Made by a program: the position numbers and the translations under genes. Source: an uncultured Clostridia bacterium (GTDB lineage: Bacteria; Bacillota_A; Clostridia; TANB77; CAG-508). From it: a stretch of DNA of 7,477 bases. Below are positions 1-5,411 of this stretch, one piece after another (within the stretch, counting starts at the first letter, position 1; the number at the start of each line of letters is the position of its first letter). The notes under the pieces were generated by a model, which saw only the letters and a list, made by a program, of their open reading frames with translations, was not told the DNA's origin and made no database searches. The DNA lies in assembly GCA_947369305.1 (NCBI GenBank), contig CANBLA010000045.1, positions 1 to 7,477 on the forward strand, read 5' to 3'.

Positions 1-562
1 CCACATTAAACACCAGCATCACGACAAATAATCCTGCGATTACACTGAATAAGTCAAAATTCTTCATTAAGATAATGTCACGCATACTTCCTGCAAAGCA
101 CATTCTGGATTTCTGTGCAAACGCGCCGAAAACAAGGCCTCCAATCAGGGAAGCAATAACCGGTGCATGAAGGCTTCCCGGACCTGCCTCGCTTGCCTTA
201 AGAAGGGACGTACAAAGTGCTAGCACAAGAATTCCCGCCATAATTACCGGCATTACCGCACCGCTTGCCTTGTTTGTCACATGAGCCCTTCCAAGACTGA
301 AGCCCTGCTTTAAGGCAAACACCCCTGTGGCTACCCCTAAGATAAATCCGATAAGCGCCACCCATGCATTTAAATCGCCTGCCGACATACGGATAATCAT
401 ACGCAGCGGGCATCCTAAGAATACTAAAGAGCCAATCATAATAATCATTCCCAGCACGAACCGGGTCATGGTAGAAGAGCCTGCCGTAGAGCGGTACTCC
501 TTTGTAGCAGCAGAAATAATAAATGCCCCAAGTACAAGACCGATAATCTCAGGCCTTGCTTC
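1..562 (-). CDS. yedE: YedE-family (YeeE/YedE, Sulf_transp) selenium-linked membrane transporter, internal fragment
   Basis: Partial gene, open from about 562 through the left edge, with neither start nor stop present. The reading frame starts at GAA (560-562) and gives EARPEIIGLVLGAF, then continues without a stop. It shows the family's first half-repeat signature GCPLRMII followed by SAGDLNAW, and the second one, KSRMCFAGSMRDIILMK. About six hydrophobic stretches alternate with short polar loops, so this is a polytopic inner-membrane protein. The family (Pfam Sulf_transp) covers putative thiosulfate or sulfur-compound transporters; a YedE branch occurs with selenium-metabolism genes in gut anaerobes, and this fragment resembles that branch. 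The substrate is inferred from the family, not seen here. G+C is about 48%, clearly above the rest of the window. The fragment abuts a radical SAM gene out of frame, so it is not a natural fusion and its own N-terminus is missing. Confidence 0.82.
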
Positions 563-573
563 GTTGATTGAAC
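559..573. other. Abrupt junction between AT-rich clostridial locus and yedE segment
   Basis: To the right of this point the minus strand encodes the radical SAM protein up to ELGVQS, ending at base 565. To the left it encodes YedE from about EARPE, starting at base 562, in a different frame. The two frames are both open for only a few codons around here, so the break can be placed to within about 15 bases. I see no inverted repeats, target duplication, tRNA gene or transposase at the break. G+C changes from about 48% to about 25-30% within 100 bases. A misassembly or library chimera is the simplest explanation; a real deletion or rearrangement is possible. Confidence 0.8.
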
Positions 574-939
574 ACCCAACTCAATGGTTCTGACTTTAAA
601 TTTTTTCAATCGTTTCAATGTCTTTTTATCAATATAATCTGGTCTTGTTGATATTCGTATTCCATTTATTTTTTTTGCTTTCACATATTCATATGCAACA
701 CTTAATAATCGATTTTGCATTTCTACATCAATTCCAGTAAAACTCCCACCAAAAAAAGCAACTTCTTTGTCTACACTTTTTTCCTTAAAAATATCCAAAT
801 AATACTCAATTGTATTCCTTACATCTTGTTCTGTTACATTCTCTAGTTCTCCACTAATCTTTCTTTTATTACAAAAGATACATTCATTAGGGCATCCTAA
901 ATGAGGAACAAATATGGGAATAATATATTGTTTTTTCAT
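565..939 (-). pseudogene. Elp3-like radical SAM enzyme, 3'-truncated (125 residues)
   Basis: N-terminal part of a radical SAM protein of the Elp3-related family (COG1243-like). The CX3CX2C motif for the [4Fe-4S] cluster is at Cys16, Cys20 and Cys23 (HLGCPNECIFCNKR), FFGGSFTG lies at 62-69, RPDYID at 99-104 and ELGVQS at 120-125. Homologues are a few hundred residues long, so most of the barrel and the C-terminus are missing. After residue 125 the reading frame enters the yedE segment out of frame and picks up about 32 meaningless residues to a stop near 466. Start choice: ATG at 937-939 has a GGAAGG site about 8 bases upstream, inside the end of rnc, and only one base separates it from the rnc stop, suggesting coupled translation. 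In Clostridia a gene of this type commonly sits between rnc and smc. A tRNA-modification role is inferred from Elp3 only. Confidence 0.85.
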
Positions 940-940
940 G

Positions 941-1618
941 TTATTTTCCTTCCTTTTTCAATCCTTCCAATGCAATTCTAGCCGCTTCCATTTCTGCTTT
1001 CTTCTTACTTTTTCCAATGCCTTCGGCTAACTTTTTTCCATCACATTCTACATTTATGGTAAATATTTTAGCATGATCTGGTCCTTCTTCTCTTATTAAA
1101 TTATATTTTATGACAACTTCACCATTTTTTTGCAATTCTTCTTGCAATACTGTCTTATAATCCTTCATGCCAACATTATGGCTCGCAAATTCAATTTGCT
1201 CTTCAATATTTTCCAAAATAAATTTCTCCACAGGCTCCAATCCACCATCTAAATAAATGGCAGCAATTACTGCTTCCACACTATCTGCAATCAATGCTTT
1301 TTTGATGGAATTGGACATTTTCTCACTTCTTCCCAAGTATAAGAAATCACTAAAATTATGCTTTTGAGCAATGTTATATAAACTGTCTTCACACACACTA
1401 TATGCTCTAACTTTAGTCATTTCTCCTTCTGATAACTTTTCAAAATTCTCGAACAAATACTTACTACTCACAAATTCCAATATGCTATCACCTAAATATT
1501 CCAGTCTTTCATTGCTATCTACTTTATGTTCATATGCATAAGATGTATGGGTAAGTGCTGTTTTTAGTAATTGTTTATTCTTAAAATGATAACCAATATT
1601 TTTTTCTAATTCATTCAT
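941..1618 (-). CDS. rnc: Ribonuclease III
   Basis: Double-strand-specific endoribonuclease that cuts rRNA precursors and structured mRNAs in the cytoplasm, acting as a homodimer with Mg2+. Numbering from the upstream ATG (1627), the nuclease signature NERLEYLGDSIL is at 39-50, giving metal and catalytic acids Glu40, Glu43 and Asp47; Glu67 follows, then Asp115 and Glu118 in ADSVEAVIAAIYLDGG. A double-stranded RNA-binding domain runs from about 156 to 224 and ends KSKKKAEMEAARIAL. Length and order (nuclease domain then dsRBD) are normal and the gene looks intact. I prefer the ATG at 1616-1618 (225 aa): AGGAG lies 9 bases upstream of it but directly abuts the ATG at 1625-1627, which therefore has no usable spacing. 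It has its own promoter and is separated from serS by two hairpins; the radical SAM gene follows after one base. Confidence 0.96.
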   Translation of the reverse strand: MNELEKNIGYHFKNKQLLKTALTHTSYAYEHKVDSNERLEYLGDSILEFVSSKYLFENFEKLSEGEMTKVRAYSVCEDSLYNIAQKHNFSDFLYLGRSEKMSNSIKKALIADSVEAVIAAIYLDGGLEPVEKFILENIEEQIEFASHNVGMKDYKTVLQEELQKNGEVVIKYNLIREEGPDHAKIFTINVECDGKKLAEGIGKSKKKAEMEAARIALEGLKKEGK

Positions 1619-1646
1619 TTTTCTCATCTCCTAAACTAATAGCTAT

Positions 1647-1675
1647 ATTGTATACTATTTCTCTCAAAAAAACAA
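1647..1675 (-). promoter_or_regulatory. Sigma-A-type promoter for rnc
   Basis: TTGTTT (1675-1670) and TACAAT (1652-1647, five of six to consensus) are separated by exactly 17 bases. Transcription would start near 1640, about 22 bases before the preferred rnc start. The promoter lies just downstream of the serS terminators, so rnc and the radical SAM gene probably form a separate unit. Confidence 0.55.
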
Positions 1676-1685
1676 CCATTTTAGG

Positions 1686-1713
1686 AAAAATGCATAATTA
1701 GTCCTATTATGCA
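1686..1713 (-). terminator. Second hairpin terminator downstream of serS
   Basis: A perfect 8-bp stem, TGCATAAT (1713-1706 on the minus strand) with ATTATGCA (1698-1691) and a 7-base loop, is followed on the minus strand by TTTTT (1690-1686). The plus strand also has a run of six T after the stem, so it could work both ways, although no plus-strand gene needs it. Confidence 0.65.
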
Positions 1714-1714
1714 C

Positions 1715-1756
1715 TTTTTTATAAAATAGCTAAAACAGGCAATGCTGTCTTAGCTA
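1715..1756 (-). terminator. First hairpin terminator downstream of serS
   Basis: Arms 1756-1745 (TAGCTAAGACAG) and 1738-1727 (CTGTTTTAGCTA) pair over 12 positions with a 6-base loop. The one imperfect pair (1734/1749) is G-U in the minus-strand transcript but A-C on the plus strand, which favours a role for the serS mRNA. A modest TTTTAT tail follows. It starts 15 bases past the serS stop codon. Its 3' arm can also pair with AAAACAGG just upstream (1764-1757). Confidence 0.6.
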
Positions 1757-1771
1757 CCTGTTTTCTAATAT

Positions 1772-3058
1772 TTATTTACTTTTCTCTAGCCTTTTCTTTC
1801 CACCCATATATTTCCACAAAACCTCTGGAATATCCACACTTCCATCTTTCTTGTAATGATTTTCTAAAAAGGCAATCAGCATTCTTGGTGGCGCAACAAC
1901 TGTATTATTTAATGTATGTGGCAAATAATTTTCCTTCTCTCCTTTGACACGAATTCCTAAACGTCTACTCTGTGCATCTGTCAAATTGGAACAACTTCCA
2001 ACTTCAAAATATTTCTGTTGTCTTGGACTCCAAGCTTCTACATCCACACTTTTTGCCTTCAAATCCGCCAAATCTCCACTACAACATTCTAACGTTCGAA
2101 CCGGAATTTCTAAACTCCTAAACAATTCTACTGTATACTGCCACATTTTATCATACCATTCATAGCTCTCTTTTGGTTCACATACAACAATCATTTCTTG
2201 TTTCTCAAACTGATGAATTCGATATACACCTCTTTCTTCAATTCCATGTGCCCCCTTTTCCTTTCTGAAGCAAGGCGAATACGACGTCATTGTATAAGGC
2301 AATTCTTCCTTTTTCAAAAGTTGTCCTTTAAATTTTCCAATCATAGAATGCTCACTTGTACCAATCAAATACAAATCTTCTCCTTCGATTTTGTACATCA
2401 TCGCATCCATCTCTTCAAAACTCATAACACCTGTTACTACATCACTACGAATCATAAAAGGAGGAATACAATAGGTAAAACCTTTTTCAATCATAAAATC
2501 ACGAGCATACGTAATAATGGCAGAATGCAATTGTGCAATATCTCCCATCAAATAATAAAAGCCATTTCCAGCCACGCGACGCGCACTATCCAAATCCAAA
2601 CCAGACAAACTTTCCATTATTTCCGCATGATAAGGAATTTCATAATCTGGAACAATTGGTTCTCCATATTTTTGTACTTCAACATTTTCACTATCATCTT
2701 TTCCTCTTGGCACAGATTCATGCATCATATTTGGGATTTTCATCATAATACTATTTACTTTTTCCCTATATTCAGTTTCAAGTTTTTCATTTTGTACAAG
2801 TTCTTCATTGATGGCATTTACTTTTGCTTTTGTGTCTTCTGCCTCTTCTTTTTTTCCTTCACGCATGAAATTTCCAATTTCTTTGCTTAGTAAATTTCTG
2901 CTTTGGCGCAATTCGTCGCCTTTTACAATCAATTCCCTTGCCTTTTTATCCAATTCAATTACTTGATCTACTAAATCTATTCTGTGCATTTGAAATTTCT
3001 TTTTGATATTTTCTTTAACATCATCTGGATTTTCTCTTAAAAATTTAATATCAATCAT
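1772..3058 (-). CDS. serS: Seryl-tRNA synthetase (class II)
   Basis: Charges tRNA-Ser with serine via seryl-adenylate; cytoplasmic homodimer. The protein has 428 residues, normal for the family. Residues 1-110 hold the helical tRNA-binding arm (starts MIDIKFLREN, rich in Lys and Glu heptads). The catalytic core follows: TSEH at 234-237, motif 2 around 262-287 (CFRKEKGAHGI, then RIHQFEKQE) and motif 3 around 382-400 (TLNNT, APPRMLIAFLEN). The C-terminus reads PEVLWKYMGG. Several of these signatures (TSEH, LWKY, the CSGDLADL region) look more like archaeal-type SerRS than the E. coli enzyme, by memory only. The ATG at 3056-3058 has AAAGGAG five bases upstream, overlapping the stop codon of the DUF1653 gene, so the two are probably translated together. 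Two hairpins follow the stop. The gene looks intact. Confidence 0.97.
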   Translation of the reverse strand: MIDIKFLRENPDDVKENIKKKFQMHRIDLVDQVIELDKKARELIVKGDELRQSRNLLSKEIGNFMREGKKEEAEDTKAKVNAINEELVQNEKLETEYREKVNSIMMKIPNMMHESVPRGKDDSENVEVQKYGEPIVPDYEIPYHAEIMESLSGLDLDSARRVAGNGFYYLMGDIAQLHSAIITYARDFMIEKGFTYCIPPFMIRSDVVTGVMSFEEMDAMMYKIEGEDLYLIGTSEHSMIGKFKGQLLKKEELPYTMTSYSPCFRKEKGAHGIEERGVYRIHQFEKQEMIVVCEPKESYEWYDKMWQYTVELFRSLEIPVRTLECCSGDLADLKAKSVDVEAWSPRQQKYFEVGSCSNLTDAQSRRLGIRVKGEKENYLPHTLNNTVVAPPRMLIAFLENHYKKDGSVDIPEVLWKYMGGKKRLEKSK

Positions 3059-3068
3059 ATTTTCTCCT

Positions 3069-3327
3069 TTATTTTGTAAAATCTTTCTCTAATTCTGTAG
3101 CTAATTCAAATCTGTGTTTTTGACCAGTGATGTTATCTGGTCTTTCGGGAATTTCTTCTAAAAACATTTTTTCACGTCTTACCCAAATTCCGCGAATCTT
3201 CTCGATCATAAATTGGTTTGTAAACAACCATTCTCTCTTTTGTTTCCGAATCCAATGCAATATTTTCTACAAAATAATAATTTCCTTTAAAATGTCGATA
3301 AACCTTTCCAATTTTTACAGTATTCAT
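3069..3327 (-). pseudogene. DUF1653 family small protein, interrupted by a +1 frameshift
   Basis: Read with one base removed near 3195, this encodes 85 residues typical of DUF1653: KVYRHFKGNYYFVENIA near the start (8-24), VVYKPIYD (34-41), IWVRREKMFLEEI (47-59) and RPDNITGQKHRFEL (62-75). The function of the family is unknown. ATG at 3325-3327 has AGGAG eight bases upstream. From that start the frame runs into IYDREDSRNLGKT and a TGA, while the conserved C-terminal half continues one base out of phase to the stop at 3069. Removing one T from GATTCGC (3192-3198) restores DRGIWVRR. The gene is first behind a near-consensus promoter, and its stop codon overlaps the serS ribosome binding site. 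A base-calling error or a young pseudogene are both possible; I favour error. Confidence 0.8.
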
Positions 3328-3351
3328 TTTAATTTCTCCTACTACTTTTAA

Positions 3352-3380
3352 TATTTATCACTTTATCCATCCTGTGTCAA
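3352..3380 (-). promoter_or_regulatory. Possible secondary promoter in the DUF1653 leader
   Basis: A consensus TTGACA (3380-3375) is followed 17 bases later by TAAATA (3357-3352), a poor -10 box with only three matches. It would start transcription very close to the DUF1653 ribosome binding site. Weak, listed because the -35 box is perfect. Confidence 0.25.
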
Positions 3381-3399
3381 GAATTTTGCCCTAACTTTT

Positions 3400-3428
3400 A
3401 TTATATCATATTTATGTCAATTTGTCAA
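3400..3428 (-). promoter_or_regulatory. Near-consensus sigma-A promoter for DUF1653-serS
   Basis: TTGACA (3428-3423), a 17-base spacer and TATAAT (3405-3400) match the sigma-A consensus in every position, and the spacer ends TGA, giving an extended -10 (TGnTATAAT). The start would be near 3393, about 66 bases before the DUF1653 ATG. A second TTGACA at 3420-3415 is only 9 bases from the -10 and is not a usable -35. Confidence 0.8.
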
Positions 3429-3437
3429 CTTGACAAT
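3423..3437. promoter_or_regulatory. Operator-like palindrome over the -35 box
   Basis: On the minus strand TTGTCAA-G-TTGACAA forms a perfect 7-bp inverted repeat around one central base, and its right half supplies the -35 box of the strong promoter. Such placement is typical of a repressor site; the cognate regulator is not in the window. The repeat may partly reflect the -35 sequence itself. Confidence 0.4.
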
Positions 3438-3453
3438 TTGTTTAAAATATGCA

Positions 3454-3627
3454 TTAGAGTTTCTTTTTTATCATTTTCAATGCTTTTTCTCTTGGTACAA
3501 CAATGACATGTTCACACCCTAAACATTGAAATTTAAAATCTACTCCCACACGCGTAATTTTCCACTTTTTACTCCCACATGGATGCTGTTTTTTCATTTC
3601 AATCGTATCACCAATTTGATATTCCAT
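3454..3627 (-). CDS. DUF951 family small protein
   Basis: A 57-residue protein matching DUF951: HPCGSKKWKITRVGVD (15-30) followed by FQCLGCEHVIVVPREK (33-48). Cys17, Cys35 and Cys38 suggest a small metal-binding (zinc-ribbon-like) fold, which is an inference from the cysteine pattern. The biochemical role is unknown. In many Firmicutes DUF951 genes lie near parB, ychF or serS, which agrees with the position here. The start ATG (3625-3627) is only eight bases after the gltX TAG; the nearest AGGAG lies within the last gltX codons, about 15 bases away, so translation may depend on coupling with gltX. No clear terminator follows before the DUF1653 promoter. Confidence 0.88.
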   Translation of the reverse strand: MEYQIGDTIEMKKQHPCGSKKWKITRVGVDFKFQCLGCEHVIVVPREKALKMIKKKL

Positions 3628-3635
3628 TTTTTAAT

Positions 3636-5265
3636 CTAAATTCTCCTCAAAATCTCTTCTTTTCCTAAAACCTGCATAATTTCATACAAATCTGGTGTCT
3701 GGCATCTTCCTGTTAATGTTACACGAATAACTGTACTAATATCGCCAACATGTCCCTTATAAGCATCTGGATTTGCTTTATATTCCTTTACTTCTCTACT
3801 ATAGCCTAATTCTTCTGCTAAATCTTTCATTTTGTTAAACCAAACTTCTTTGTCGTCTTTTTCATTGTAATACTTTTCAAAATACAAATTGATAATTTTT
3901 TCAATTTCACATTTATCTGTAATTTTTTGGTATTCAAAATGCGTGTTTTTCTTATTTAATTCATACATATAACAGATCGCATGTTTTAATTCTGACCATT
4001 TGCTAATATCTTTTCTTGGTTTACTATTGCCACGTTCAATCCCCAAAACTTTTAGCGAATATTCTCTATCTTCCAATAATTTGACAAGTTCTTCATCGTA
4101 TTCTTTTGCCCATATAAGAGCTTCATCATATACTTCTTCCGCAGAATATTTAGAAATAACATTTTTGGAAACATCTAGCATTTTCGTCATATCGAAAAGT
4201 GCACCACTTACTCCCATTTTCTTTAAGTCAAACCCAAATTCCTCCATAGATTTATCTGGATTTTGCTTTCTCCACATTTCAAAATTAGAATTGGCAATAT
4301 TCATTAAATATTCTTTCACAGATTGTTTTGGAATTCCTTCTTCTTTATAAAAACTTACTGCAGCTTCTGGGTCTTTACGTTTACTTAACTTTCTTTTTCC
4401 ACTATCTTCGCTTTTCATAAGTGGTGCAATATGTGCATATTTGGGAGCCTTGAAACCTAACACATAAAAAAGTTGCAAATGAAGTGGTACAGAGGGAAGC
4501 CACTCGTCACCACGAATTACCAAATTGGTTCCCATTAAATGATCATCAATCGCATGCGCAAAATGATAAGTTGGAAGTCCGTCTGATTTAATGATAACAA
4601 TATCTTGATCATTTTCTGGCATATCAACTCCGCCTTTTATAGCATCTTTGTGCTTAATTTTTCTCTCTGGATTACCGGGAGATTTTAAACGAATAATATA
4701 ACTTTCTCCATTTTTAATTTTATCTACTGCCATGTCAATTGGCATATTTCTGCACTTTGTCCATTTTCCAAAATAACCTGTTCTCTCTTTTGCTTTTTCT
4801 TGGTTAGAACGGATTTCATCCAATTCTTCACTAGTACAAAAACATGGGTATGCCAAACCTTTTTTTAACAAGTCTTTTGCATATGCTTGATAAATTTCTT
4901 TGCGTAAAGATTGTTTGTATGGTCCATATTCACCACACCAGTTTTCCTCATCTATCATACCTTCATCTGGCTCAATTCCATAGCTTTTTAAAGCAGAAAT
5001 AATTCCTGTTATTCCATTTTCAACTTCTCTTTTTTGGTCAGTGTCTTCAATCCTTAGAAAAAATACACCATTGGTTTGTTCTGCTTGTTTTTTAGCAACA
5101 AAAGCTTGATATAAACCTCCAATATGCACAAATCCTGTTGGGCTTGGTGCAAAACGTGTCACAATTGCCCCGTTCTTTCAAATCTCTTGTTTTATATTTT
5201 TCTTCATAATAAGAAATTTCCTTTGCATTTGGAAAAATTAAATTTGCTAATTCTTGTGTTTCCAT
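3636..5265 (-). CDS. gltX: Glutamyl-tRNA synthetase with a +1 frameshift near its N-terminus
   Basis: Class I synthetase that charges tRNA-Glu (in many Clostridia also tRNA-Gln before amidation by GatCAB; the specificity cannot be read here). With one base removed from the GGGG run at 5168-5171 the protein is 542 residues. It opens with ETQELANLIFPNAKEI, an N-terminal extension found in the long clostridial form, then VTRFAPSPTGFVHIGG (HIGH motif at 47-50), LRIEDTDQKRE (about 70-80), and KLSKR (292-296) as the KMSKS loop. CFC (141-143) and Cys171 may bind zinc. Start choice: ATG at 5263-5265 has AGGAGG five bases upstream. Without correction, this start is followed by KERGNCDTFCTK, losing the HIGH motif, and the rest could begin only from GTG at 5160-5162, which lacks a good binding site. 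An essential gene, so the frameshift is probably a sequence error. Confidence 0.94.
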
Positions 5266-5295
5266 TGTCTCCTCCTCTTTTTTACATTATTTTAT

Positions 5296-5324
5296 AGTGT
5301 ATCATTTTTTTATAGTTTTGTAAA
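5296..5324 (-). promoter_or_regulatory. Promoter for gltX-DUF951
   Basis: TTTACA (5324-5319, five of six) and TACACT (5301-5296, four of six) are 17 bases apart, with TG one base before the -10 (TGATACACT), an extended -10. Transcription would start near 5289, about 24 bases upstream of the gltX ATG. That leader is too short for a T-box. Confidence 0.55.
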
Positions 5325-5375
5325 TATTTATCTTAAGAAATTTACTTGGCGTTGCCGGTTTCTTTATTTAAACTT

Positions 5376-5407
5376 AAAGAACTCGAAATTTCAATTTCGA
5401 GCTCTTT
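5376..5407 (-). terminator. Hairpin terminator downstream of rnj
   Basis: Arms 5407-5393 and 5390-5376 are complementary over 15 positions (AAAGAGCTCGAAATT with AATTTCGAGTTCTTT), starting four bases after the rnj stop codon. The one imperfect pair (5381/5402) is G-U in the minus-strand RNA but A-C in a plus-strand RNA, supporting function in the rnj transcript. The U-rich tail (TTCTTTAAGTTT) is broken, so termination may be incomplete or the hairpin may protect the 3' end. Confidence 0.6.
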
Positions 5408-5411
5408 GTTT

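Noticed and set aside
198..413. Minus-strand 71-codon frame inside the left segment
   Set aside because: It lies out of phase with the YedE reading frame, which carries the family motifs over the whole segment.
466..564. Apparent C-terminal extension of the radical SAM protein
   Set aside because: These residues are the yedE segment read in the wrong frame, so the apparent 157-residue protein is an artefact of the junction.
2198..2890. Long plus-strand open frame of 230 codons opposite serS
   Set aside because: It is antisense to a clearly conserved gene, its product is a Phe/Ile/His-rich string without a recognisable domain, and no plus-strand promoter or binding site is evident. It is a shadow of AT-rich coding bias.
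3150..3200. In-frame TGA in the DUF1653 gene as selenocysteine, prompted by the yedE segment
   Set aside because: The conserved C-terminal half continues in a different frame, so reading through TGA would not restore the protein, and I see no SECIS-like hairpin right after it.
5266..5411. T-box riboswitch upstream of gltX, and likewise before serS
   Set aside because: I see no T-box-like TGGN-type core or specifier loop, and the predicted leaders (about 24 and 66 bases) are too short.
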